A DNA stretch of 36,138 nt from Oscillospiraceae bacterium (GTDB taxonomy: Bacteria; Bacillota; Clostridia; UMGS1883). The stretch lies in the NCBI GenBank assembly GCA_015068735.1, contig SVJW01000014.1, positions 1 through 36,138 of the forward strand. Direction: 5' to 3'. Position 1 is the stretch's first letter, and each line of letters starts with the position of its first letter. Made by a program: the position numbers and the translations under genes. This document shows, one piece after another, positions 6,898-16,253 of this stretch. The notes under the pieces were generated by a model that worked only from the letters and a program-made list of their open reading frames with translations, made no database searches and was not told where the DNA came from.

Positions 6898-6925
6898 ATT
6901 ATATATTTTATTCAAGAAAAGTCAA
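6898..6925 (-). promoter_or_regulatory. Promoter of the uxu operon
   Basis: TTGACT (6920-6925) and TATAAT (6898-6903) on the minus strand are separated by 16 nt and lie upstream of the uxuA SD. I see no clear repressor operator around it. Confidence 0.65.
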
Positions 6926-6967
6926 CTTTAATAAGAGTTCTTTTTTAGTTTTTGCAGGAAAAAGCAA

Positions 6968-7000
6968 TAAAAAAGAGTTGATTTTTTAATCAACCCTTTT
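6968..7000 (-). terminator. Terminator of trkA-trkH
   Basis: Stem strands at 6975-6983 (GAGTTGATT) and 6988-6996 (AATCAACCC) with a 4-nt loop are followed on the minus strand by a T6 run, just after the trkH stop. Confidence 0.8.
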
Positions 7001-7008
7001 CAAAGTGT

Positions 7009-8445
7009 TTACTTTTTCCAAGTATAAGGTGAAAACAATACAAGCATCGGGAAAACTTCAAGTCTGCCTATAAGCATATCAAAAGTTAAAACAAGTGTTG
7101 AAAAATTTGAATAAACTGAAAAGTTTTCCGTAGGTCCTACCTTGGCTAAACCCGGACCAATATTATTTAAAGTTGCTGCGACAGCGGTAAAGTTAGTCGT
7201 AAAATCAAGATTGTCCAGGCTTATAAATAGTACAGAAACAACAAAGACGACAAGATACGCTGCCATAAATACATTCACATTACGCACAGTTTCGTGTTCG
7301 ATAGTCCTACCGCTCATCTTAATTTTTTTTGTGAGCTTCGGATGTGCAGCAATTGCTATTTCCTTACCTATGCTCTTCAAATAAATTAGTATTCTCGATA
7401 CTTTTATACCACCACCGGTACTACCTGCACAGGCACCGATAAACATAAGTAACACAAGGATACCTTTTGAAAGTTCGGGCCACTTATCAAAATTATCTGT
7501 AGAAAAACCTGTTGTCGTCATAATTGATGAAACCTGAAACGCACTGTGTCTGAGCGAAACCCAAACGTTTTCAAACATATTAACGCAATTAATACAGATA
7601 ATTATTGTCGAGATAAGAATAATGCCAATATATGCCTTAACTTCGTCTGATTGAAGCATCAACTTGAACTTTCCGAGAAGCATTAGGTAATATACTGAAA
7701 AGTCAATACCGAAAAGCACCATAAAGACAGTAATTACTATTTGATGATAAGAAGAATACCCTGCTACGCTTGAATTCTTAACGCCAAAACCTCCTGTACC
7801 GGCTGTACCGAAAGTATGGGTAATTGCATCAAAAAAGTTCATGCCGCCTGCCAAAAGCAAAATCAAAAGAATAACACTCAAGCCAATATAAATTCCATAG
7901 AGGATCTTGGCACTTGACTTTACCTTAGGAACAAGCTTACTGACAGAGGGGCCTGTGCTTTCAGCCTTCATCAGATACAGGTTACTTCCTCCTGAAAGAG
8001 GCAAAAGTGCCACAAGGAAGACAAGAACGCCCATACCACCAATCCAATGAGTAAAGCTTCTCCAAAACAAAATTGATTTTGGAAGGATCTCAATATTACT
8101 AATAATTGATGCACCGGTTGTCGTAAAACCTGATGCGGTTTCGAAAAACGCATCTATAAAATTAGGAATTGAACCTGAGAATACAAACGGTAAAGAACCA
8201 AAAACACTCATTACTATCCACGATAGAGCAACGATTACAAATCCGTCTTTAGAATAAAGGTTTTTGTTTCTTGTTTTTAACAAAAGCAAAAGACCTCCAA
8301 AGCCAAGACATATTAATATACATTCAAAAAAATCAAGTACTTCGGGTTCTTTATAAATGACTGCACATATAAGAGGAGCAATCATCAAAGCGCCTTCAAA
8401 ACAAAGCACAATTCCTAAAGTATGCAAAATACGTTTATAATTCAT
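7009..8445 (-). CDS. trkH: TrkH/KtrB-family potassium uptake channel subunit
   Basis: This 478-residue polytopic membrane protein has the four pore-loop signatures of the SKT family: TTTGAS, GTAGTGGFG, TTTGFST and NNIGPGL, where the Gly residues line the K+ filter. About ten hydrophobic segments are visible, matching the usual M1-P-M2 repeats plus extra N-terminal helices. It moves K+ inward under control of the NAD-binding TrkA ring encoded 5 bp upstream, and the pair form a two-gene operon. The start ATG follows the trkA stop closely with AGAAGG as SD. A strong terminator follows the stop. Length and motifs are normal for the family. Confidence 0.95.
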   Translation of the reverse strand: MNYKRILHTLGIVLCFEGALMIAPLICAVIYKEPEVLDFFECILICLGFGGLLLLLKTRNKNLYSKDGFVIVALSWIVMSVFGSLPFVFSGSIPNFIDAFFETASGFTTTGASIISNIEILPKSILFWRSFTHWIGGMGVLVFLVALLPLSGGSNLYLMKAESTGPSVSKLVPKVKSSAKILYGIYIGLSVILLILLLAGGMNFFDAITHTFGTAGTGGFGVKNSSVAGYSSYHQIVITVFMVLFGIDFSVYYLMLLGKFKLMLQSDEVKAYIGIILISTIIICINCVNMFENVWVSLRHSAFQVSSIMTTTGFSTDNFDKWPELSKGILVLLMFIGACAGSTGGGIKVSRILIYLKSIGKEIAIAAHPKLTKKIKMSGRTIEHETVRNVNVFMAAYLVVFVVSVLFISLDNLDFTTNFTAVAATLNNIGPGLAKVGPTENFSVYSNFSTLVLTFDMLIGRLEVFPMLVLFSPYTWKK

Positions 8446-8450
8446 ATAAA

Positions 8451-9815
8451 TTAACCTTCTAAAATATCATTAATATCTTTTAGTCCTCCAATAGTTGTAA
8501 CAATAATCACACTATCGTTAACTTCAATGCTGTCTTGCCCTTTTGGGATTATAATTTTACCGTTGCGATTTATACAAGCAACAATTACGTTTTTTCTTAT
8601 ATTGAGCTCAAAAAGCGATTTGCCGACAATACGAGACTTCTCGTTAATTTTAAATTCAAGTGCTTCGGCTTTTCCGTCAAGAATGAAGTGTATTGTTTCT
8701 ATATTGCTACTACTATAGGAATTATTTTTGGCTCTTACAAAACGAAGAACATTTTCCGCAGCAAGTGTTTTTGGATAGATAATTGTATCAAGATCCAGTT
8801 TTCTTATAACCTCATCAAACTCAATTTTATTTATCTTAGTAATAAGTTTTTGGCAATTTTTACTTTTAGCAAACAATGAGATAAGAATATTTTCTTCGTC
8901 AATATTCGTCAATGCTACAACAGCACCGGCATTTTCAATTCCTTCTTCAAGTAAGAGTTTATTGTCAGTTCCGTCACCGTTAATAACTATTGCTTTTGGG
9001 AAAAGTACCGAAAGTTCTTCACATCTTTTTTTGTCCCGTTCAATAATTTTTACTTTAATACCGGACTGCAAAAGCATTTGCGCAAGGTAGTAGCCGGTTA
9101 CACCGCCGCCAATAATAACTACATCTTTAACTTTGTTTGTTTTGATACCTATTTTCTTAAAGAAGTCCTGGCAGTTTTTATATGTAGATACAATACTAAC
9201 CAAATCTCCCTGCTTAAACACAAAATTTCCATCGGGAATAAAAACGTCTGTTTCTCTTTCAACACCACAAACAAGAAGCTCACAATTCAATTTCTTTTGC
9301 ATTTCATAAAGTTTCATATTACAAAGTACCGAATTCTCAGGAATTCTGAACTTTAGAATTTCAATTCTTCCCTTTGCAAATGTATCTACTTGTATAGCGT
9401 TAGGAAATTTTAAATTTCGGGAAATTTCCTGCGCTGCTTCAACATGAGAGTTAATAACAAGAGCAAGTCCCAAATCATCCTTGAAAAGGTTGATCGTTTT
9501 ACTGTATTCGGGTTTTCTTGTCCGCGCTATAGTCTGACAATCTCCCATTTTCTTTGCAAGTAGACAGATTGTAAAATTAAGCTCATCACTACCTGTGGAA
9601 GCAATAAGGATATCAGCCTCTTTTACGCCTGCTTCTTCAAGAATATCGGCATTAACACAGTCACCTACAACGCCCATAACATCGTACATATTTACAAGTT
9701 CATCAACAACATTCTGTCTCAGATCGACAACGGTGATGTCGTGTTCTTTTTCATTACTTAGCTTTTCAACTATTTTATGACCAATTTTTCCGCATCCAAC
9801 TAAAATAATGTTCAT
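8451..9815 (-). CDS. trkA: TrkA, NAD-binding regulatory subunit of K+ uptake
   Basis: The 454-residue protein is a tandem RCK protein. The first Rossmann motif is VGCGKIGHKI (residues 6-15) with VVDL as the acidic strand end; the second is IGGGVTGYYLAQ (near 233). Each is followed by an RCK-C (TrkA-C) domain, the last ending in VNDSVIIVTT. It binds NAD(H) and gates the TrkH channel at the inner face of the membrane. It is the first gene of the trkA-trkH operon. The SD is GAGGTG. A good sigma-A promoter stands about 22-50 bp upstream. The double-RCK arrangement is the standard Trk, not the single-RCK KtrA form. Confidence 0.95.
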   Translation of the reverse strand: MNIILVGCGKIGHKIVEKLSNEKEHDITVVDLRQNVVDELVNMYDVMGVVGDCVNADILEEAGVKEADILIASTGSDELNFTICLLAKKMGDCQTIARTRKPEYSKTINLFKDDLGLALVINSHVEAAQEISRNLKFPNAIQVDTFAKGRIEILKFRIPENSVLCNMKLYEMQKKLNCELLVCGVERETDVFIPDGNFVFKQGDLVSIVSTYKNCQDFFKKIGIKTNKVKDVVIIGGGVTGYYLAQMLLQSGIKVKIIERDKKRCEELSVLFPKAIVINGDGTDNKLLLEEGIENAGAVVALTNIDEENILISLFAKSKNCQKLITKINKIEFDEVIRKLDLDTIIYPKTLAAENVLRFVRAKNNSYSSSNIETIHFILDGKAEALEFKINEKSRIVGKSLFELNIRKNVIVACINRNGKIIIPKGQDSIEVNDSVIIVTTIGGLKDINDILEG

Positions 9816-9836
9816 ATTAACACCTCGTTGTTGCTA

Positions 9837-9865
9837 ATTATAACAAATTATCAATATCTTTTCAA
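9837..9865 (-). promoter_or_regulatory. Promoter of trkA-trkH
   Basis: TTGAAA (9860-9865), 17-nt spacer, TATAAT (9837-9842) on the minus strand, upstream of the trkA SD. Confidence 0.65.
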
Positions 9866-9874
9866 GTATCAACT

Positions 9875-9913
9875 AAAAAAATAACTCTGTTGAAAAATAA
9901 CAACAGAGTTATT
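9875..9913 (-). terminator. Terminator of the long pyrH-dnaE operon
   Basis: Perfect 13-bp stem: AATAACTCTGTTG at 9880-9892 with CAACAGAGTTATT at 9901-9913, 8-nt loop. A T7 run follows on the minus strand. It lies 6 bp after the stop of the last small gene. Confidence 0.88.
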
Positions 9914-9918
9914 TAAAA

Positions 9919-10110
9919 TTATTCCGATATTATAATATCCAAAGCTTCCTTTAATTCCGCACTCGGAACAAGAAGTTCAAAGCACTCTTCCCCTGCTCTG
10001 TCCTCAATCTTTATTGAGCGAAACATTACGAGTATATTTTCATCTTCCATCTTAACTCGCATATTTCTTGCAGTATCTAAACTTTGTGTCATATATACAG
10101 AAGTCCACAT
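9919..10110 (-). CDS. Small conserved-looking protein downstream of dnaE, function unknown
   Basis: The 63-residue product begins MWTSVYMTQSLDTARN and ends ELLVPSAELKEALDIIISE. Its alternating strand-helix pattern, with a closing VPxxELxEA helix, resembles small ferredoxin-fold proteins often found beside dnaE or pfkA in Clostridia (DUF2007-like in outline). I chose the internal ATG at 10110 because GAAAGGAA stands seven bases upstream; a longer frame from 10173 would overlap the end of dnaE and lacks a better SD. It is the last gene before the operon terminator. No catalytic motif is visible, and I assign no function. Confidence 0.7.
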   Translation of the reverse strand: MWTSVYMTQSLDTARNMRVKMEDENILVMFRSIKIEDRAGEECFELLVPSAELKEALDIIISE

Positions 10111-10169
10111 AACAAAATTCCTTTCAATTACCTTGTGTACTGTAATAATATACCATTTGTCAAAATTTT

Positions 10170-13100
10170 TCAAGAGTTATTTTTAAAAACATTCATACTG
10201 TAAAGTTTATTTACTTTATCTATATATTCACTACTGCCGTCAACAAGGATATTATTTACAGCAATATCTCCGTAACTGCATTCTATAATAAGCGGATATA
10301 TTCCTGTATGTTGCAGAGAAATTTGCCTTACTTTATCAAGCAGCATCAACTGAGAATCGTTAAGAGACATAACAACGCTATTTTTTCTTCCTGTAAATGG
10401 AGCCGCTGAATCTAAAATAAGTTTTGTTCCCTCATCATCTTTCACATCTAATCGCCCGTGAATCATAACTATTGAATTTTCACTCAGAACAGCATCAAGT
10501 CTTGTAAGAACTTTAGGGAAAACTATAACTTCCATGCTTCCTGTGAAATCTTCAATAGTGATGAAAGACATATTCGTATTAGAACGCGTAAGTTTGTCGC
10601 GTCTGTTAGAAATGATGCCGACAACTGAAATTTCACTACCGTCGTCGTACTCAGACTCATCGGAAGAAACATCGCCTATGCCGGGATAGTTCATTTTATA
10701 TAAATCTTCCCTGTATTCATCAAGAGGATGTCCTGAAAGATATATTCCTGCAACCTCTTTTTCCATATTTAAAAGTTCTCTTTCTGTATATTCATGAACT
10801 TTTTCAGGGAAAACATCGTCTTTTACTTCTTCTCCGAAAAATGTAAACTGACCTGCTATATTATTTTTCCCTGCACGAGTTTCAGAGTCTATTATTTCTT
10901 CAAACACGGAAAGTTTCTGTGCACGTGTTCCTTTTAAAGAATCAAATGCACCGCTTTTTATCAGGCACTCCACACTTCGTTTATTCAGTTCGCTGAGCAT
11001 TCTTGATGCAAAATCACGAAGGCTTCTGAATTTTCCGTTTTCTTCACGTTCAGAGACACATTTTCTGACGAAAGAATCGCCTACATTTTTTATGGTCGTT
11101 AAACCGAATCGTATATTATTTCCTTCAACGGAAAAGTCTGCCATACTCTTATTGATGTCCGGAGGAAGTATTTTAATGCCTTTTTGCGTACAGTTATTGA
11201 TATATGCTGCAACCTTGTTTGAGTTATCCATAACACTGGAAATGAGTGCTGCCATAAACTGTGCCGGATACAGACATTTTAAATATGCAGTCTGATATGT
11301 TACGATAGAATATGCTGCTGCGTGGCTCTTATTGAACGCATACTGAGCAAAAGCATCCATATCGTCAAATATGCTTTCGGCAGTTTTTTCATCAATGCCA
11401 TTTCTTACACAACCCGGGAAACGAATTGTGCCATCTTCATTATCTTCGCCGTAAATGAAGCTCTGTCGAGCTTTTTGCATTTCTTTAGCTTTTTTCTTGC
11501 TCATAGCACGGCGTACTTCATCGGCTCTACCCATAGAAAATCCTGCCAGAGTTCTTACAATCTGCATAACTTGTTCCTGATAAACAATACATCCGTAAGT
11601 CATTTCAAGAATATCTTTCAAAAGCGGATGCTTGTACTTAATGTTCTTTGGGTTCATTTTATTTTTAATGTATTCGGGAATGAAATCCATCGGACCGGGT
11701 CTATAAAGAGCAATACCTGCCGTTATGTCTTCTATACTTTCGGGGATAAGACGTTTCATGAATGCACGCATACCGCCACTTTCAAGCTGGAACACTCCAT
11801 CAGTATCCCCCTGAGAAATCATTTCATAAACTTCAGGAACATCATAATCGATGTTTCTCATATCTATGTCTATTCCCATCGATTTTGCAATATTCACGGT
11901 ATCTTCAATTACGGTCAAGTTCCTAAGCCCCAGGAAATCCATTTTCAAAAGTCCCAGTTCTTCAACGGTATCCTTTGTGTACTGTGTAGAAATAATGTCA
12001 TCGCTACGCTGTACAGGTACATAACTTGACACCTTGTTTCCGGCTATAACTACACCGGCAGCATGGGTACCTATATTCCTCGGAAGACCTTCAACTGCTT
12101 TTGCTGTATCTATAAGGTTTCTTACCTCTGCAGAAGTTTCGTAAGCTTGCTTTAATTTCGGGTTTTCAAGTGCCAAATCTAAGGACATACCAAGATCCAT
12201 TGGTACCATTTTCGCGACTGTATCAACATCACCGTAGGGCATGCCGAGTACTCTGCCGCAGTCTCTTATGGCACCACGCGCCTTCATTGTGCCAAAAGTA
12301 CCAATCTGGCTTACATTTTCAGCACCATATTTTTCTATGACATAATTTATAACTTCAGAACGTCTCTTGGGGCAAAAGTCTATATCTATATCCGGCATAC
12401 TTACACGTTCAGGATTAAGGAATCTTTCAAAAATCAAATTATACCTAAGCGGTTCGATGTCAGTAATACCGAGAACATAGGAAACTATACTTCCAGCGGC
12501 ACTTCCTCTACCGGGGCCAACAGGAATACCGTTACTTTTTGCATAGTTTATGAAATCCCACACAATAAGGAAATAATTCACAAATCCCATTTGTTTTATG
12601 ACACCAAGTTCGTACTCCATTCTTTCTTTGTGTTCATCTGTGGGATTTTTATATCTCTCGTTGAGACCTTTTTCGCACAACAAATGCAAATAATCAAACG
12701 CACTCATTCCGTCAGGAACAGAATATTCAGGCAAATGACGTTCTCCGAACTTAAACTCAAAATTACATTTATCTGCAATCAATCCGGTATTTTCAATAGC
12801 CTCAGGAGCATATTTGAAAAGAGCTTTCATCTGTTCTTCTGATTTGAGATAGAACTGGTCAGTTTCAAAACGCATTCTGTTTTCTTCATCAAGAGTTTTA
12901 CCTGTCTGAATGCAAAGAAGAACATCCTGGTTCTTTGAATCCTCGGAATGAATATAATGAACATCGTTTGTAGCAACAAGCGGAGTATTTGTATCCTTTG
13001 CGAGTTTTACAAGAAGCGGATTAAGCTTTTTCTGTTCCTCAATTCCGTGATCCTGAAGTTCAATATAAAACTCGTCAAAAAGTTCTTTGTATTCTTTTAC

Positions 13101-13568
13101 TATATTTTCTGCTCTCTGATTATCACCTGCAAGAAGTGCTTTTGGAATTTCCCCTGCAAGGCAGGCAGAAAGGGCAATAAGTCCACCTTTGTACTTTTTA
13201 AGAATTTCCATATCCACTCTTGGTCTGTAATAGAAACCGTCAACAAAGCCTGCAGAAACAATCTGTATAAGATTGTTATAGCCCACTTCATTTTTGCATA
13301 GCAAAATAAGGTGATTAGTCTCATTTTCACCTCTGCCGCCACTTTTATCAAGCCTGTTATTTGTCGTATAAACTTCACAACCGATTATAGCTTTAATTCC
13401 TTCTTCTCTGCAAGCTTTAAAGAAGTCTACTGCACCATACATTACACCATGATCAGTCAAGGCGATAGCCGTTTGTCCAAGTTCTTTTGCTCGTTTAGGC
13501 AGTTCCTTAATACGACACATTCCGTCAAGCAAACTATATTCACTATGTACATGTAAATGTGTAAACAT
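10170..13568 (-). CDS. dnaE: DNA polymerase III alpha subunit
   Basis: The 1132-residue protein is a full-length DnaE. An N-terminal PHP domain (HLHVHSEYSLLDG at 4-16, DHG at 39-41, DVHY at 202-205) keeps most metal ligands and so may proofread. The polymerase active-site motifs follow: GPGRGSAAGS (351-360), PDIDIDF (392-398, Asp393/395) and LKMDFLGLRN (541-550, third catalytic Asp544). Further on come FNKSHAAAYS, helix-hairpin-helix and a C-terminal OB fold (SVVGIISNRRDK region). It extends primers during replication in the cytoplasm. The start follows GGAGG, and the whiA stop is one base away, so the genes are cotranscribed. Firmicutes usually also have PolC, which is not in this window. 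Confidence 0.97.
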   Translation of the reverse strand: MFTHLHVHSEYSLLDGMCRIKELPKRAKELGQTAIALTDHGVMYGAVDFFKACREEGIKAIIGCEVYTTNNRLDKSGGRGENETNHLILLCKNEVGYNNLIQIVSAGFVDGFYYRPRVDMEILKKYKGGLIALSACLAGEIPKALLAGDNQRAENIVKEYKELFDEFYIELQDHGIEEQKKLNPLLVKLAKDTNTPLVATNDVHYIHSEDSKNQDVLLCIQTGKTLDEENRMRFETDQFYLKSEEQMKALFKYAPEAIENTGLIADKCNFEFKFGERHLPEYSVPDGMSAFDYLHLLCEKGLNERYKNPTDEHKERMEYELGVIKQMGFVNYFLIVWDFINYAKSNGIPVGPGRGSAAGSIVSYVLGITDIEPLRYNLIFERFLNPERVSMPDIDIDFCPKRRSEVINYVIEKYGAENVSQIGTFGTMKARGAIRDCGRVLGMPYGDVDTVAKMVPMDLGMSLDLALENPKLKQAYETSAEVRNLIDTAKAVEGLPRNIGTHAAGVVIAGNKVSSYVPVQRSDDIISTQYTKDTVEELGLLKMDFLGLRNLTVIEDTVNIAKSMGIDIDMRNIDYDVPEVYEMISQGDTDGVFQLESGGMRAFMKRLIPESIEDITAGIALYRPGPMDFIPEYIKNKMNPKNIKYKHPLLKDILEMTYGCIVYQEQVMQIVRTLAGFSMGRADEVRRAMSKKKAKEMQKARQSFIYGEDNEDGTIRFPGCVRNGIDEKTAESIFDDMDAFAQYAFNKSHAAAYSIVTYQTAYLKCLYPAQFMAALISSVMDNSNKVAAYINNCTQKGIKILPPDINKSMADFSVEGNNIRFGLTTIKNVGDSFVRKCVSEREENGKFRSLRDFASRMLSELNKRSVECLIKSGAFDSLKGTRAQKLSVFEEIIDSETRAGKNNIAGQFTFFGEEVKDDVFPEKVHEYTERELLNMEKEVAGIYLSGHPLDEYREDLYKMNYPGIGDVSSDESEYDDGSEISVVGIISNRRDKLTRSNTNMSFITIEDFTGSMEVIVFPKVLTRLDAVLSENSIVMIHGRLDVKDDEGTKLILDSAAPFTGRKNSVVMSLNDSQLMLLDKVRQISLQHTGIYPLIIECSYGDIAVNNILVDGSSEYIDKVNKLYSMNVFKNNS

Positions 13569-13569
13569 A

Positions 13570-14457
13570 TTACTTATCCTCCGCTAAATCTATAAGCTTT
13601 TTCATTCGACGGTTGACACTACTTTTTGTCATTGGCGGACTCATTCTTTCGCCAATTTCAGTAAGCGACAGATCGAAGTTTTCTAACCGAAGTTTTGCTA
13701 ATTGTTTGGTTAAATCGTCTATTTCATCCCATATGGGTAATTCTTGAAGTTTCATAATCGCTTTACATTGAAATACCGATGCCGAGATTGTTCTGTCCAT
13801 ATTTGCAGTTTTACAGTTCAGTGCGCGATTTTCTCTGTTGTTTATATCTTTCTCAATCTGTGTCACCATCAAATCAAGCATTAGTTTATGTGCCCCTATT
13901 ATGTTTAAAAAATCATTTACAGAATTTTTATCTTTAAGGTATGTCACATAATAGTTATTTCTTTTTACTGTATTAGCTCTTATATCAAAACTTTCAAGCA
14001 TTTCAGATGAAAGATATGCCATATTTTCATTATAGGTTATAAGTTCACAAGAATAACCCTTTTTAGGCTCGGTTATTGTTCCGCTGATAATAAATGCCCC
14101 TCTCAGAAATGCTCTTTTTGAAATTTCGGATTCATAAATATCCTCATCCAACGCAATTTCACCGTCTTCTGAAAAATATACTCCCGCATTTTCCGCCAAT
14201 GTCAGCGGTATACTAATACTGTAATTCTTTCTTCCCTTTACTAAATCAATAAACACCTCTTCATCAATTGCTTTTTTAAAAACAAGTTGTATTCTTGCCG
14301 CAACATTCGCGTGTTCCGTCTTAAGAGTTACTGTATTATTTAAAATATTTTCGCCGAAAAGAAGCATTGCAGCAAGCTCTGCCAATGCTTCTTCTCTTTT
14401 AATTTTAACTTCACAAAGTTCATCTTTAACTTCTTGAGAAAATGTGATTTTAGGCAT
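13570..14457 (-). CDS. whiA: WhiA DNA-binding regulator
   Basis: This 295-residue protein has the WhiA layout: an N-terminal domain (FSQEVKDELC near the start) leading into a degenerate LAGLIDADG homing-endonuclease fold (RAFLRGAFIISGTITEPKKGY around 135-155), then the C-terminal HTH ending in SLTEIGERMSPPMTKSSVNRRMKKL. In Firmicutes WhiA affects cell division and chromosome segregation, and it sits beside rapZ in most genomes, as here. I place the start at ATG 14457 with AAGGA nine bases upstream. An in-frame TTG at 14466 would overlap the rapZ stop but lacks a well-spaced SD. The catalytic residues of the endonuclease fold are not expected to be active. Confidence 0.95.
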   Translation of the reverse strand: MPKITFSQEVKDELCEVKIKREEALAELAAMLLFGENILNNTVTLKTEHANVAARIQLVFKKAIDEEVFIDLVKGRKNYSISIPLTLAENAGVYFSEDGEIALDEDIYESEISKRAFLRGAFIISGTITEPKKGYSCELITYNENMAYLSSEMLESFDIRANTVKRNNYYVTYLKDKNSVNDFLNIIGAHKLMLDLMVTQIEKDINNRENRALNCKTANMDRTISASVFQCKAIMKLQELPIWDEIDDLTKQLAKLRLENFDLSLTEIGERMSPPMTKSSVNRRMKKLIDLAEDK

Positions 14458-14462
14458 ACGAA

Positions 14463-15320
14463 TCAATCCTTATGCATATCTCTGTGTCTTACGATAGTTT
14501 TAAAATTTCTCTTATTTAAACCTGACACAATTTTTTCTGTGATTGCTACACTCCTGTGTTTTCCTCCTGTGCAGCCGATACCTATTACAAGTTCGGTTTT
14601 TCCTTCTTCAATATAATGCGGAATAAGCATAGTAAGCATATCTTCAAGTTTTGTAACAAATTCCTTTGTTTGGTCAAACTTTAAAACAAAATCTGATACT
14701 TCTTTTTCTGTTCCGTTATGTTCTTTTAATTCAGGAATATAAAAAGGATTAGGAAGAAATCTTACATCGAATATCAAATCGGTATCTCTTGGAATTCCGT
14801 ACTTAAAGCCGAATGACTGCACCTGAATTCTGAAATAATCTGAATTTTCATCATCACCGTATAATTCTCGGATCATTTGCTTTAGTTCACGGGTTAAAAG
14901 AGGTGAAGTATCTATTATATTAGTTGCATTGCCCCTAAGGAAAGAAAGTTTATCCCTTTCTAAAAGTATACCTTCTTCAATGCTTCCTTCGGGAGAAAGA
15001 GGATGTTTTCTTCTCGTTTCTTTATATCTCTTTACTATTACACTTTCATCGGCTTCCAAAAAGAGAATCTCATAGGATATATTGTTTTCAACAAAGGATT
15101 GAAGTGCCTCACCAATCTCAGAAAGAGCTTCTCCTCCCCTTATATCTACAACAACAGCGACATTTTTAAACTTTTCACTTTCACTGTTACACATTTTTGC
15201 AAAAGGTAACAAAAAAGCTACAGGCAAGTTATCAATGCAATAATATCCCATATCTTCAAGCGAATGCATTACTTGTGTTTTACCTGCACCGCTCATTCCA
15301 GTAATAATAACAAATCTCAT
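14463..15320 (-). CDS. rapZ: RapZ/YvcJ nucleotide-binding protein
   Basis: The 285-residue protein carries a Walker A motif GMSGAGKT (residues 8-15) and the family signature GCTGGKHRSVAITE near residue 250, plus SFGFKYGIP and VRFLPNPFY. RapZ/YvcJ binds GTP/ATP. In enterics it guides RNase E to the sRNA GlmZ to control glucosamine-6-P synthase; in Firmicutes its target is less clear. It lies between murB (22 bp upstream) and whiA (5 bp downstream). Its SD lies within a small perfect hairpin just before the ATG, suggesting coupling to murB translation. Length and motifs are normal. Confidence 0.95.
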   Translation of the reverse strand: MRFVIITGMSGAGKTQVMHSLEDMGYYCIDNLPVAFLLPFAKMCNSESEKFKNVAVVVDIRGGEALSEIGEALQSFVENNISYEILFLEADESVIVKRYKETRRKHPLSPEGSIEEGILLERDKLSFLRGNATNIIDTSPLLTRELKQMIRELYGDDENSDYFRIQVQSFGFKYGIPRDTDLIFDVRFLPNPFYIPELKEHNGTEKEVSDFVLKFDQTKEFVTKLEDMLTMLIPHYIEEGKTELVIGIGCTGGKHRSVAITEKIVSGLNKRNFKTIVRHRDMHKD

Positions 15321-15338
15321 AGTTTCACCCCGTGAAAC
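15321..15338 (-). promoter_or_regulatory. Hairpin overlapping the rapZ ribosome binding site
   Basis: On the minus strand GTTTCAC-GGG-GTGAAAC forms a perfect 7-bp stem. The SD-like GGGGTGA lies in its loop and 3' arm, two bases before the ATG. It could limit initiation unless ribosomes from murB open it. Confidence 0.45.
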
Positions 15339-15342
15339 CTTA

Positions 15343-16236
15343 TCAGTCCCAATACTTTACTTCCGTTTCAAGAAAAACTCCATGCTTTTCATAAACAGTA
15401 TTTCTTACAAGATCAATAAGGTTTAATATATCATTTGTGGTTGCATTGTCTTTATTTATAATAAAACCGGCATGTTTTTCACTTACTTGTGCACCACCTA
15501 CAGAAACACCTTTAAGATTGCAATCTTCAATAAGTGCACCTGCAAAATAACCTACAGGTCTTTTAAAGGTACTTCCGGCACTTGGAAATTCAAGAGGCTG
15601 TTTATCTCTTCTTCTTGCAGCAAGATCAGCCATTTTTTCATTTATTACATTTTTATCTCCATGACTGAGCTTTATGGTTGCACCTGTAATTATACAGTCT
15701 GTATCTGAAAGAGCACTTTTTCTATAGGAAAACTCCATTTCTTCACCGCTTACAACATACTCTTGTCCCGTTGAATCCATAAAACTTACAGCTTCTACAA
15801 CATCTTTCATCTCTCCGCCGTAAGCACCTGCATTCATCATAAGAGCGCCACCGAGAGTTCCGGGTATTCCTGCCGCAAATTCAAATCCTGTCAGGGATTC
15901 TTCATACGCTTTTCTTGCGATCGCAGATAGAAAAGCACCACTTTTTGCCGTTATGCAGTTGTCAAACACATCAATTGAAGCAAAATTTTTTCCCAGACAA
16001 ATTATAGGCTTTTTTATTCCGTCATCACTAACCAACAAATTACTGCCGTTTCCTAAAATGTAATATTGCTTTTTACAGTCAAATAAAAATTCTACAACGC
16101 TTTTAAGTTCAGCAGAAGTTGTGGGATAAATAACCATATCCGCATTTCCGCCCGTCTTAAAAGTTGTTAGTTCTGACATAGGAACATTGGTTTCTATTTT
16201 AGTTTCATTTATAACAGTTTTCAGTTCATTAAGCAT
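15343..16236 (-). CDS. murB: UDP-N-acetylenolpyruvoylglucosamine reductase
   Basis: The 297-residue FAD enzyme has the type-II-like layout of Gram-positive MurB. There is an FAD-binding stretch TFKTGGNADMVIYP (26-39) and YYILGNGSNLLVSD (near 57-70), then FAAGIPGTLGGALMMNAGAYGGE (around 120-142), YRKS, and the catalytic Ser in PSAGSTFKRP (near 220). A C-terminal HAGFIINK follows. It reduces the enolpyruvyl ether to UDP-MurNAc, the second committed step of peptidoglycan synthesis, in the cytoplasm. SD AAAGGAAA precedes the ATG. It lies 17 bp after hprK in the long operon. Confidence 0.97.
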   Translation of the reverse strand: MLNELKTVINETKIETNVPMSELTTFKTGGNADMVIYPTTSAELKSVVEFLFDCKKQYYILGNGSNLLVSDDGIKKPIICLGKNFASIDVFDNCITAKSGAFLSAIARKAYEESLTGFEFAAGIPGTLGGALMMNAGAYGGEMKDVVEAVSFMDSTGQEYVVSGEEMEFSYRKSALSDTDCIITGATIKLSHGDKNVINEKMADLAARRRDKQPLEFPSAGSTFKRPVGYFAGALIEDCNLKGVSVGGAQVSEKHAGFIINKDNATTNDILNLIDLVRNTVYEKHGVFLETEVKYWD

Positions 16237-16253
16237 GAATAATTTCCTTTCAC

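Noticed and set aside
6865..6960. Catabolite-repression (cre) site before uxuA
   Set aside because: I could not find a match to the cre consensus with acceptable symmetry.
11322..12029. Long plus-strand ORF (235 codons) opposite dnaE
   Set aside because: It is antisense to conserved polymerase motifs, lacks an SD and looks compositionally like a translated complement.
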